A stretch of DNA of 64,000 bases from Aplysia californica (lineage: Eukaryota; Mollusca; Gastropoda; Aplysiida; Aplysiidae). The notes under the pieces were generated by a model, which searched no databases, was not told where the DNA came from, and saw only the letters and a program-made list of their open reading frames with translations. The stretch spans positions 120,124-184,123 of the forward strand of contig NW_004797663.1 in assembly GCF_000002075.1 (NCBI RefSeq). The letters run 5' to 3'. The position numbers and the translations under genes are program-made. Below are positions 34,640 to 64,000 of this stretch, in pieces (positions within the stretch are counted from its first letter, which is position 1; the number at the start of each line of letters is the position of its first letter).

Positions 34640-35660
34640 TCATGTATCCATTGTCATTGCTACTGTACTATGAGAGGGAAATAATAAAACTGGTTGAACC
34701 ATTTCTGAGTGAGGCCCAAATGGGATTTAGAAAGGGAAGAGGATGCACCAACGCAATGTTTGCCCTACGGCAAATGTGCCAAAGGGTAAAAGAACACAAC
34801 AGGGAACTAAATATAGTGTCTGTCGACCAGGAGAAAGCGTTCGACAGAGTGAACAGAAACAAGCTGGAAAGAACTGGAAAACTTCCCTGTAAGAGGCCAA
34901 CTTCTAGATGAAATCCGTGCCACTTACGAGAACAGCATAAGTACAATAAGAGCATCGGAGGGACTCACAGAATGGTTCGAGATAACATCCAGAGTAAGAC
35001 AAGGTTGTGTCCTATCACCACTACTATTTACCATATATATGGATAGAATTACTAAAGAGGCCAACACAGAACGAGACACCCTGAATGAATTACTCTTCGC
35101 TGATGACCAAAGCCTGGCACACAAAGATGAATGAAGTCTCCAACACCACACCACCAGATTAAACGAAGAATGTAACATATGACATGAAAATCAACATGAA
35201 CGAAGCAGAGACAATGAAAGTAAGCAGAAAGCCAGGGCCACTCAGGATACACATCAACAACAACAGTCTCAGACAGGTCCAAGAATTTAAATCAAAAGTA
35301 TATTCACAGAGGATGGGCGACTGAACAGAGAAGTTGAAACACGAGTACAAAAGGCTAATAATGTTAGTTACCAGCTTACTCCTCTACTTAAACATCCTAA
35401 CGTCCCCATGACGACAAAACTCAAAATGATCAACACCCTATTCATCCCAACACTCACCCATCAATGCCAAACATGGACCACGAACAAGGCTAGAGGGCGA
35501 CGGGAAAGATCTGGATAGATGGAGTCTGGGAAACACCAACAACTCATGGCATGCCCCTGACCCAAGCTCTCCGGCTGGCGACAGAGAGACGTCTCTTTCT
35601 TCCCACGACCCCCAAAAGGGTTTAGCGGTGGATAAAAGTAAAAAGTAAAGTTATTTTTCT
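34640..35660 (+). mobile_element. RTE-clade LINE fragment with internal deletion
   Basis: Frames read LSEAQMGFRKGRGCTNAMFA, VDQEKAFDRVNRNKL, then VRQGCVLSPLLFTIYMD and LLFADDQSLAH (reverse transcriptase motifs with an FADD box). Then come FIPTLTHQCQTWTT and the 3' end RQR/ETSL...PQKGF, with a GATAAAAGTAAAAAGTAAAG tail. It is broken by frameshifts, 5'-truncated, and lacks about 230 bases present in the copy at 42530-42985. Confidence 0.8.
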
Positions 35661-36043
35661 TGCCATAAGTATCATCTTTCTATCACGTTGTGTTTTTTTA
35701 GGTTTGATGTGCATGTGCGTACGTGAGTGTGTATATTTCGGTGTGTACTTCTGTTTGTTTTGTTCATAAGTGCACAAGTGAGCATATTTTCAATAGAGAA
35801 AGGTAGAGGGAGTGAGAGAGAGAGAGAAAGAGAGAGAGAGAAATGCACATACTTGCTTATCGAACATACAAACACGCACACCTTCTCCATCTTCCCATCT
35901 CAGCCTGATACTCCTCCTCTCCTTCTATCGCTGTTTTCTATCATTTGTTAGTCCTACTATGTAACAGTTTTATTTTATTATAGCCTAATACCTTTCCATC
36001 TGTCTCTCAATGTTTTGATTGATGTCTCCTTTTTTTTATACAG

Positions 36044-48640
<12,597 letters not shown>

Positions 48641-49439
48641 CAATAGGATAAGAGTGCTGTGTGAATGACTGATGGGCTGAACATATAGTGTGATATATGA
48701 ATTCAATTTTGAACAAAACTCACCTGAAAGTCTGAAGCGGTCAAATAGAAATTCAAATTTTTTATGAGAAAGTTTTTTTTTTTAAGTTAAGCAAAATGAA
48801 TTTGAATTTCTGCTACTGAAAGGTTGATAAATTCTCAAAAGACTGGTTGCTGAAATTTGCTCTATGATCTTTCATTCTGTGAGTACAGTTGTAGTTGTCT
48901 GGGAAAACCAGGTGGAAGAGGCACGCCTCTTTACCAATATAAGCAAAAAATTAGTTTATCCTTATCATGTTCATTTTTTTCTTCATAGTCCTGTATGAAA
49001 ATTGTAATACGAATGTCTGAATTTACTGCAAATTGTCATCCAGTTGTTCTGGTGCAATTAGCGCAAAATTTTGAAAAAAATTTATATTGCATAATCTATT
49101 GTGTTTGTTGCATGGGCTCAAGGAATATTTTGTTAAAATTCAAATTCTAAATGTTATAAAAAGCAAGAGAAGGTATATGTGTCACGACGTGGTGGAATCT
49201 GAATCAGGCGCTTGTCAATTTTTGGGCATATAGGATTATTGGTATTTCTTTTGTTGACTTACGGAGCTTAAAAGAATTCCTGGTGTCAAACGTTTTCATG
49301 CTGCTTTCTAGGTTGAGTTGCTTCAAGGCATATTTACTGAAATGAAATATTTTTTAGAAAGGTGTAAAATGTGGACATTTTTATAAATGCGAGGCAATAT
49401 TAAAATTTATCTTTAAAAATAATTGAGAAAACCTATGTT
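48641..49439 (+). other. ERICH2 3' UTR and downstream sequence
   Basis: AT-rich sequence after the stop codon. No canonical AATAAA was found close by. A fragment of the GTGAGGCAG MITE left end lies at about 49183-49245 (GTGGTGGAATCTGAATCAGG, TCAATTTTTGGGCATA). Confidence 0.5.
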
Positions 49440-49700
49440 GTTGTTGTTGTTATCGATCCAGCAACAGCTGGGCTCTCGCCCTTCTGTCCAATGCCATATT
49501 GTGATAAGTGCAGGTCTGCTGCAGTTGCTGTAATGTTCCATAGAGTGTGTTGTCTATGTTAGGTCTCGGAATGTTAGCTCTGATGTCATTTAGGGCTGTG
49601 CAGTGGAACAGGTGATGCTCCACAGTCTCATATGCATAGTCACACAAGGGACACATTGGGGGAAGTTCCGGGAGGAAACCTATACTGCTGAGCATTTATA
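49440..49700 (-). mobile_element. LINE C-terminal remnant (Cys/His finger)
   Basis: A minus frame reads CPLCDYAYETVEHHLFHCTA, i.e. C-x2-C...H-x4-C, then LQQTCTYHNMALDRRARAQL. A related remnant (ETVEHHLFFC) is at 63438-63790. The finger type is usual at the C-terminus of I/Jockey/R1-like LINE proteins. Confidence 0.6.
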
Positions 49701-49739
49701 AGCATGTAATGAAGGATAAGATTGTGCTCGTGCATGTAT

Positions 49740-49834
49740 GGACATCTGTGAATGTGTTTGTGTGTGTGTGTACATGTTTGTGTCTGTGTGTGAGTTTCAG
49801 TTTCTCAGAGAGAGAAAAAGAGAGAGAAGGGAAG

Positions 49835-49893
<59 letters not shown>

Positions 49894-50160
49894 TCTATTT
49901 TCATCTAAATACTTATAGTATTATTTGTGGTTTGTTTTTTTTATGCTTTGCATCCATTGTGCTGCTGGAAGATTGCGTGAAGCATGTAACCACAATAAAA
50001 TTGATTGGTCAAGTTTACCTTTTGCTTCTTTTTCTTTACTTTCTGATATTTTTCCTTCCTTAGTACCTGTAAGAGTGTTCAGGAGGTGAAAAATAATAGA
50101 TAAGATACATCTTAATTGTCCAGATCCTAGCACATTAGTTTGGTGTTTCGCCATGTACAC

Positions 50161-50208
<48 letters not shown>

Positions 50209-50245
50209 ACACGCACACACACACACACGCACACCAAACATGCAC
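49740..50245. repeat. GT, GA and CA microsatellites
   Basis: GT-rich 49750-49795, a GA run 49840-49888, and a CA run 50166-50240, separated by non-repetitive AT-rich DNA without recognisable genes. Confidence 0.85.
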
Positions 50246-50656
50246 ACACACATAGGTTTGCAGTCACATGCATAATATAAATGAATATTAATATAAACAA
50301 TAATAACGTTAAGCCAGTATTCTGATTGTAACTCAAGAAAGAGCAAACAATCGCAGCAAAGTCAGAAGGCCTGATGTGTGAGCTTGTAGATCTTCAGTGT
50401 CTTGTCCAAGTCCAAGGCCTCAGTCACAGTCCTACTTGACTTCCTCTTGTTTGTACCCATACACCTTGACGTTGTATGTCTTACCAACTAGCTTATAGGG
50501 TAAGGATGGGGGATGCAAGTCAATTGTCCAACCCACATGCTTCTCCACTGTGGCAAAAAGTGGTTTTGCACCAATCAATTCTCTGATCTTGCAGTTTCTT
50601 ATTTTGCTGATGGCTCTCATCAGTCACCGCATATCACAGACTGAAATCTTGTTTTT

Positions 50657-50835
50657 AGTTTTAGTAGAGGTGTTACGTCAACTGCATAAGGTCATATGAG
50701 TACCAGAAGATTAGAGGGGTTACAAGAGAGTAACAAACATAAAAAAGAAGAAGGGAAGATAAGGACGATTGATGTTTGATAGGAAAGAAGAAGCAAACCA
50801 CACGCCACACAAGAGCATCCGCCAACCACCCAGAC
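50657..50835 (-). mobile_element. SINE, shared-tail family (short variant)
   Basis: TAGTTTTAGTAGAGGTGTTACGTCAACTGCATAAGGTCATATGAG, then TACAAGAGAGTAACAAACATAAAAAAG, GATTGATGTTTGATAGGAAAG and GCCAACCACCC. Confidence 0.75.
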
Positions 50836-51274
50836 ACAGAAATATTGTATTTCGGCATTTCTGTCAGGGTCCACGACAATTTCTGTGTTTGATCATCAAC
50901 AGTTTCAACAGATTCATTCACAATTAATTGCAACACTCCATTGTCAAAGTAGGCTCATTTTTCTTAAATGTAAAGAAGCTTGAATTTAAACCCTTTTACT
51001 TTTAGCATTGTGCTTCAGATAATATGGTTAAGCTGATGTAAAAAAATTTTTGTTGCAAAGGAATACTACTGTTTTTCTTTAAGAAATATTTTCAACCAAC
51101 ACTGATGTTTATGATTGTTTCAGCCTGTAGCTCAAAACCAACACAGCTGAGTTTTGGGTGATACTTTGCCATAAACATTGGACTAGCGATATAAAAACAA
51201 ATTATCATCCCCATCCAATCCAAAATACTCGTTTGATCTTATTAAAGACGTAGTTTTTGCACCCTTGATCATCA

Positions 51275-52250
51275 CAATTTAGATCATTTATGAGGCGGGT
51301 TTCTGACTCTTGCCTATTTGGGCCGACCAAGGCTGAAGCCCCGGTTACACGCAACGAAAAATAGTATCAGATTCATCGTATCAGATTGAGAGAACTGTCC
51401 GTTTTATCGAACTGTGTTGTCTGTTTACACGTTCCAATCTATTGTTCAATTTTCTATCGTCGATTGAGGAGATTCCTCGTCATAAAACCACCATGTCTCT
51501 TTGCGACGACAGCGATTTGCCTGCTCTCTATGTGAAGGTTTCGAGCTCTGGACCTAATGAAAGAAAGGCGAACACTGTACCTCTAGATCACGAGAGCCCC
51601 CCCCTTTTCCCCTGTACATTTTGATTTAGCAGAACGGTGTCTTTAGAAAAGGGTGGCCATACTGTAGGCCTACCGTGTTGTGTTTAGAACCGGTGGCTAT
51701 GATTTGACTGCAGATAGATGTGCAACCAACCGAGTGACCTTGAAGCACAGCTTCACCTTTGACGATCAGCTAAATAATAAAATTGCTAAGATATTTATAA
51801 TAACGCACCAAATCAGGTTCTCCGCGAGCATCTTTGCTTATTTTGAGACGCTGATTCTGAACCTACGATAATTATTTTAAAAATTTGAGTTCTGAGTTTA
51901 TTTCTGCGTGGCGGCAAATTTCAAAGTGAATCTATGTCACAGCGTTTGACCGTGATCGCATGGACAATGTCAAGCAGCGCTTGATTTCTCGACCGAGTCT
52001 CCAAACCATCGTTCAAACGTCCAAATTTTGTACAATTTTGTAGTTACACCTGACGATTTATCGTATGATCGCTAGATCATCCAGTTTTTGTACAATTTAT
52101 CGTTACGAGTAACCGGGCCTTGAGAGGGAAAAAACACCCCTGCAAAATGTCCCAGATGCTAGATAAAAATTGTTTCCCCACTCGGGTATCAAACAAGGGT
52201 CTCAGCGGACAACAGCAAAGCACCAAACTGCTACACCACAGGCACCAGTT
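51275..52250 (-). mobile_element. tRNA-derived SINE split by a DNA element
   Basis: The outer parts (51275-51336 and 52121-52250) together resemble the SINE copies at 25010 and 18225. The minus strand starts GGTGCCTGTGGTGTAGCAGT (A box), then a B-box-like GTTTGATACCCG, and ends with the reverse of GGGCCGACCAAGGC...CATTTATGAGGCGGG. A 784-bp element interrupts it. Confidence 0.65.
51337..52120. mobile_element. Harbinger-like non-autonomous element (nested)
   Basis: The inverted ends AGCCCCGGTTACACGCAACG (left) and AGGCCCGGTTACTCGTAACG (right, reversed) are flanked by TGA on both sides (51334-51336, 52121-52123). A 3-bp target duplication fits PIF/Harbinger. The interior carries a scrap of the shared-tail SINE head (about 51570-51600). 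No transposase is seen. Confidence 0.7.
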
Positions 52251-52659
52251 GTCCAATCTTATTCTGAGTTAAGTCTACTGTACCTGCTAAATCAAGGTTA
52301 AGTCAAACCTAAGTGCCAACACATGGATACAGCACAATTTTGGAGAAGACCCGACATCTATGGAATGTTTGATAGGCTCTTTCCCTTGTACTTATTTACA
52401 GTTTGATTTTCATGAGGACAAAATATTTCATTGATCATCCCCGTCTTTCTGCTTTTCACACAGCACCAGATGGCCCTGACAAGCGGGTTAGAAGCAGCCT
52501 GTCTCCTAAATGACAAAAAGTGTTGATGGGGGCGTAAATCATCACTAAAAAGAAAAACCCTTTATTTTTAAAGTAGGACTCGCGTGTTCATTCTTTTCTC
52601 CAAGCCCTAAAAGTAAAAGATGAGGCATTAGCAGGACTATTGATATTTTTCGCATATTC

Positions 52660-53045
52660 AGAGTGTTACTGTGATCATCATCAATGCCTTTCACCCCTGG
52701 CAGGGTATACGCCAAATACAAGCTCCCTCCATTTATTTCTGTCCTAGACTGTCCTTCCAAGTGAGCTTCATCTCTCTCATGTCTCTTTCCACGCATCTCC
52801 TCCATGTTTCCAGTGGCCTACCCCTGCCTCCTGCTCCCTGTGAATTTCACTGCAGCGACTGTCTTGTGATGTTTCCGCTGGGCTTTCTGAGGGCGTGTCC
52901 CATCCGTCGCTACTTTCTTAGTCCCATTTCTACTTCTATATCCTTTTGTCCTGTCCTTTCCCACAGCTCTTCATTTCTTATGCTATCCTGCCACTTAATT
53001 CTTAGGATACTCCTCATACATCTGTTGATGAAAGTTTAGACTTTA
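52660..53045 (-). mobile_element. RTE-like LINE 3' end
   Basis: Minus frames read CMRSILRIKWQDSIRNEELW, then RMGHALRKPSGNITRQSLQ and CVERDMREMKLTWKDSLGQK, ending near a GATGATGATCA tail. This is a very common LINE C-terminal sequence type. It is 5'-truncated with in-frame stops. Confidence 0.8.
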
Positions 53046-53344
53046 TTCAGTAACACTGTACACCAGGCATTGTTGTTTTTTTTGGTGCTTTTTTTATTTT
53101 GGCCTTCTCACTGTTACTAGATTCTATTTGCAAATGTTTTAAATTTGCCATTTGAGTCTTCCAGTGTCATGTGTGCCAAGGCAGTAGCACCACAATTTCA
53201 TATTTTCCTGAACGACCTAAATTTGCAAATTTCTTTAAAAATCATGAATTCAAGTTGTGTGTGAAAAACCCCCAACATGGTTTGCAGTATTCTAAGCCAA
53301 ATAAACACAGTGAAAGGTACACAAAACTTTCTTTACAGGAATAT

Positions 53345-56083
53345 TTTATTTGCTTGTTTTTTTCCTATTTTAGCAAATGGAATTATCCAGTTGCAACACC
53401 AGGACAAAAATGACCAATAAGCACAAAAATGAAGAAAGTCACAAAAATAACTTTTCCCCCCAAATAACAATACACTCACATGGTGTTTATACGATTTATC
53501 ACAAGCAGAAAGGCCAAGACATATTCGAGTCATTTTTATATCATTAGACACAAAGATGAGCCCCTCGCACAAAACATTCAGAGCATTTCAATGCTTTTGC
53601 AAAGTTCAGGAAAAAGTAAAAGCATGTGACAGCAATCAGTTCATGACATTTGCTGAAAACAGGAACAAACAAGTCGAAATAATGTCAAATATATCAAAGA
53701 ACACTACAGCTTTATGGGTATTGTTTCCGTGACCTTTGACACAATGGAGGTACAACTATCTTACAAGGACTAGTTCGCAAGAAAGTCCTTGCCGATTGGG
53801 AAAGTCAGGAATGAGTCTTAACCTTACTAAACAAAGAGGTTGAGATTTGTTTTAAGAAAACATGAGAAAAAGCATCCCGAACAACCAGAGATTTAAGTTT
53901 ACAAAAAAGATATTATGTCCACTACTGCATCCATTTCCAAAGCATTATAATAAATATAATGTGTGTAAGTTTGGGAAAAATGGAAAAACGATGATCAAAA
54001 GGATTCTGGGAGTAGAGAGGCGGGGATAAAAAAGGGATAAGGAAAACTGAGAGGGGAGAAGCTGTTTTGAATCCTCAGAACTACACAGGGGAAAAAACCC
54101 AACTTTTTTAAGTTATCAAGAAATCTACACCCTCATAAATCTGGCTGGCCTACAAACATCAGCTTCATTATGGAACTTCATGTCATTGTTCACTGTCTAT
54201 CATACCTGATAATCCTTATCCCCATATGCACACTGGTTTACCAAATGCATACACTATTGCATAACACCATGAGTACAGGCTGCTTGTTCAGTGTGATCAA
54301 ACTTGTAAGACTATATATCTAAAGTCAAAATATGCTCTAGACAGACAAATAGGCAGCCATACATGCACCTGTGAAGTTCAGGACTCACATATAGTACGAG
54401 CTGTAGTGCCAACATACGGTACCATTAACACTAGTTTTATTAGCTCCGTGAATATTGCACCAGTATAGAGTTGAATTTGCAAGTATTAACATAATGGATA
54501 TAAAGAAAAACAAACTATCGATACAGAAAGCATACGACTGAGCCACTCACACCTGTACACTCACAAAACTCAGTAGACAGATAAATGCACTTAAATTTTC
54601 ATACACTACAAATTGTGTTCATTATTTTAAAAAATCAAATTAAAAATTAGTTTACAAATTGAATATTCCTACAACACTGGGAGGGAAACGTGGGGGAAAA
54701 GTGCCAGAATGTAGTCCAGATTTACATCAGCTTCGTCTAATTAGAACCACTAGTAAGCAGGCATTCTTTCCCTGCAACACAGCAATAACATTAAGCTGAG
54801 TCAGCATAGTGATTGCCACATTTCTTCTGGGCCAGAGCAGGACTAGGACAACATTCACACTGACAGGACTCAGCAGGAGCAGATAACATTAGAGCACCCA
54901 CCAACCATCCATATCTTCAACGCAATTCCTCTACACAAAAATAAAACAGAAAAAAATCCCCAAAAGGACATGAAGCGAACACAATGCCCTCTGTATGACC
55001 CAGGCAAAACACCCCCACAGCACGAAAAACATGAGGGAGGGGGGAGGGATTACGAAACGGCGAACCTTCGGAAGACTGGGCAGTTTCAAATAATGACTTG
55101 TAAATTTGAAACCATAGCAAAAAGAGAGAAGCAGAATTTGGCCAAACTCATACGCTTATTCCTTTAACCCTCTGAGCCCTGGTTCTCCCGAGCCAACAGG
55201 AAGCATGGACCTGAGCCTCCCTTGAGTCAAAGGCTCAACTTGCACATCGGAGTGTTTAAAAGATAAGAGTAGCACAACCTCGGGTTCATGGGGTTAAAGA
55301 AAGGAACACCAACACCTGGTCAGCCAAGCATACGCTTTTCTCAAAAGAATAGAGGGACAGCATGGTCAAACAGGTTTAAAACAAGAGCTCCAACAGAGAG
55401 AAATACTTAATTCAACCAGACATGTACAACTGTTCCCTAACTGTTCTCCTGCTTGTAGCATGAGACTGTAAAAGACTACACCCGTTATCACTATTCAGTA
55501 TATAATGAGCTTAGCATTTACAGCGGAACATTAACCCTTTCAGTTCTGATTCCCAGAGTGCAAATGACTAGTGCACCTAAGGCTCCCTTGGGTTGAATAC
55601 TACATTTACACAGCAGCATGATGACGCAAATGCTCAGTGCTGCACGCTCAGACATATGCTCCCGTCTTTTGGATTAAGCCCCAGCCAATTCATTCTCAAA
55701 GCTTCAAGCGCAGGCTAAAGGAAATTATAGCAAAGGAACTGTGCCAACTACGTCCAGTCAAAATTCTGACGTACATATAGATAACACACATGCCAGAAAG
55801 TTACCCTGTAACACGTCTAGCACAACTTCATTTCATAGGAACAGATGGCAAGGGAGCGGGGATTTGACAGAAATAGCTCATTTGTGCAAACAGCGAAAAA
55901 TAGAGCTATGTTTGACCTGTATCATACTCGTTTAACTAACATAAATGAAAATAAATAAAGATCACCTAAGAAACTAATGAACAGCCCATCTGATCTGGCA
56001 CTCTTACATCATTCTCGTCAAACTCGAAGAGACAAATTAAAAAAAAAAAGGTAAATAAAAAAACTAAGGAGTTGGTCGCGTCT
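53345..56083 (-). other. Probable long 3' UTR of DYNC1I
   Basis: About 2.7 kb directly 3' of the DYNC1I stop codon with no visible repeats or ORFs, unlike the repeat-dense surroundings. A minus-strand AATAAA at 53345-53350 is followed by GT/T-rich sequence (GTTTTGTGTACC...CTGTGTTTATTTGG), a plausible poly(A) site. RNA evidence would be needed to fix the end. Confidence 0.45.
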
Positions 56084-63036
<6,953 letters not shown>

Positions 63037-63167
63037 CTGGAGGTGGTGATGGTAGGCAGGTGGGTGGGGGACGGGTATGAACAGTAAAATTAATTAAGAA
63101 CAGCAGTTTACCAGCCAAAAAGAGAACATGATTATATTTTCTAACAGTTTTGCTTTCAGTAAAAAGA

Positions 63168-63191
63168 GAAGCAAGTCGACATCACAGACGA
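63168..63191 (-). other. Partial duplicate of a DYNC1I exon start
   Basis: CTCCAG then TCGTCTGTGATGTCGAC.TG.TTC repeats the acceptor and first eight codons of the exon starting at 63036. It differs at three third-codon positions, so both encode SSVMSTCF. The duplicate then runs into a stop within three codons (frame continues SFY, stop). Confidence 0.75.
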
Positions 63192-63284
63192 CTGGAGAAT
63201 GGGGAATCAGCAAAAGCCATTCTTGAAACAGCTTTGCCTTCCTGTTTATCTGGTAAAAGCATGATAAGAACAATATTTTGTTCT

Positions 63285-63422
63285 GTATGCTTCCCGGGAA
63301 GCTGAGAATGTTTCGGAGTGTTCTATGGTCTGCTGGGGTAATAATATAGTGTAAAGCGCATAGAGCCTGCTGTTGAGCGGGGATATGCGCTATACAAATG
63401 CTATTTATTATTATTATTATTT
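63285..63422 (+). mobile_element. SINE 3' end (AAT-tailed family)
   Basis: GCTTCCCGGGAAGCTGAGAATG, GTAAAGCGCATAGAGCCTGC, then GCGCTATACAAATGCTATTT and ATT repeats. This is the 3' half of the SINE complete at 56635-56979, 5'-truncated. Confidence 0.85.
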
Positions 63423-63437
63423 TTAACTGTAAGTAAA

Positions 63438-63790
63438 TTAAATCTCCACATCTCCATTCACAGAATTTAGATAGTCTAGGAGGTGAGCTGCTTCCACCTT
63501 GCCAGTCTGGACCAACCTGGGCAGAATAGTATACAAATATTCCAGGAGATGTTGTTGTTGTTGGCGATCCAGTAGCATCTGAGCGTTAACTCTTCTGCAT
63601 GATGCCATTCGGTAATAGTTGCATGTTTGTTCTAATTGTTGTCTTGAGGAGTAGAGGCAATTAGATGTGTGGGGTAGCTTGGGAAGAAAACATCCCCTTA
63701 AATCAGTTAGTTTTCTACAGAAGAACAGATGATGTTCCACTGTCTCCGAGGGGTAGTTCCAGGAGATCAAAAGAGATACTCCAGAAAAAT
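63438..63790 (-). mobile_element. LINE C-terminal remnant (Cys/His finger)
   Basis: A minus frame contains ETVEHHLFFCRKLTDLRG and LEQTCNYYRMASCRRVNAQM, the same family as 49440-49700. The first two cysteines of the finger are not seen. Confidence 0.55.
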
Positions 63791-64000
63791 TCTTTAAAGA
63801 ACCTAACCACTGCACCACATAGATACTATTCCAATATCTTTGTGCTGACACAGCTAGCTATTCAGGTTTGAGGCTCAAAATGTAAAGATAACTAATTCCA
63901 AGGACTTATCCAAGAACCCAACAATCCCAAAACAGCAGCAGACCCCCTGTGACAGCAATAACCTCGAAGTCATGATATCACATTCTGAGGTGTGGCATCA

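Overview
This is animal nuclear DNA: host genes split into short exons by GT-AG introns, abundant GT, GA and CT microsatellites, tRNA-derived SINEs, several LINE lineages and many small inverted-repeat DNA elements. It looks like a marine invertebrate, most likely a mollusc. That placement is an inference from the repeat style and the gene sequences and is not proven. One assembly gap of 100 N lies at 13218-13317.

Three host genes can be read exon by exon with matching splice phases. (1) NHEJ1/XLF, the non-homologous end-joining factor, is complete on the minus strand (ATG 32325 to stop 16682, seven coding exons, 340 aa). (2) A homologue of ERICH2 (glutamate-rich protein 2) is on the plus strand (ATG 36132 to stop 48640, ten coding exons, 361 aa). 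It is head-to-head with NHEJ1 across about 3.7 kb. (3) The C-terminal WD40 half of cytoplasmic dynein 1 intermediate chain (DYNC1I) is on the minus strand (63036 to stop 56084, seven coding exons, 310 aa in view). Its 5' part lies beyond 64000. The last two genes converge on an intergenic stretch at 48.6-53.3 kb. The three genes belong to DNA repair, a poorly understood acidic protein and microtubule transport, and nothing here links them functionally.

Layout: 0-16.6 kb has no recognisable host gene. It holds a minisatellite split by a LINE remnant, a duplicated block (3.6-4.8 and 9.8-10.5 kb), a cluster of diverged local repeats, LINE and SINE debris and a foldback element. 16.7-32.3 kb is NHEJ1. 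Its introns carry a TTAA-flanked piggyBac-like element, two copies of a GTGAGGCAG-ended MITE, two foldbacks and, in intron 1, a LINE with an open 1088-aa endonuclease/reverse transcriptase ORF. 32.3-36 kb is the divergent intergenic region. 36-48.6 kb is ERICH2; intron 2 contains a 1.7-kb element with perfect 31-bp terminal inverted repeats. 48.6-53.3 kb is intergenic with a probable Harbinger-like element nested in a SINE. 53.3-63 kb is DYNC1I with a probable long 3' UTR and several SINEs, one flanked by a perfect 11-bp target duplication.

The most notable material is the set of apparently unclassified non-autonomous DNA elements, a 24-nt in-frame copy of a DYNC1I exon start 155 bp upstream of the real exon, and the 3' tail shared by the intact LINE and a SINE family.
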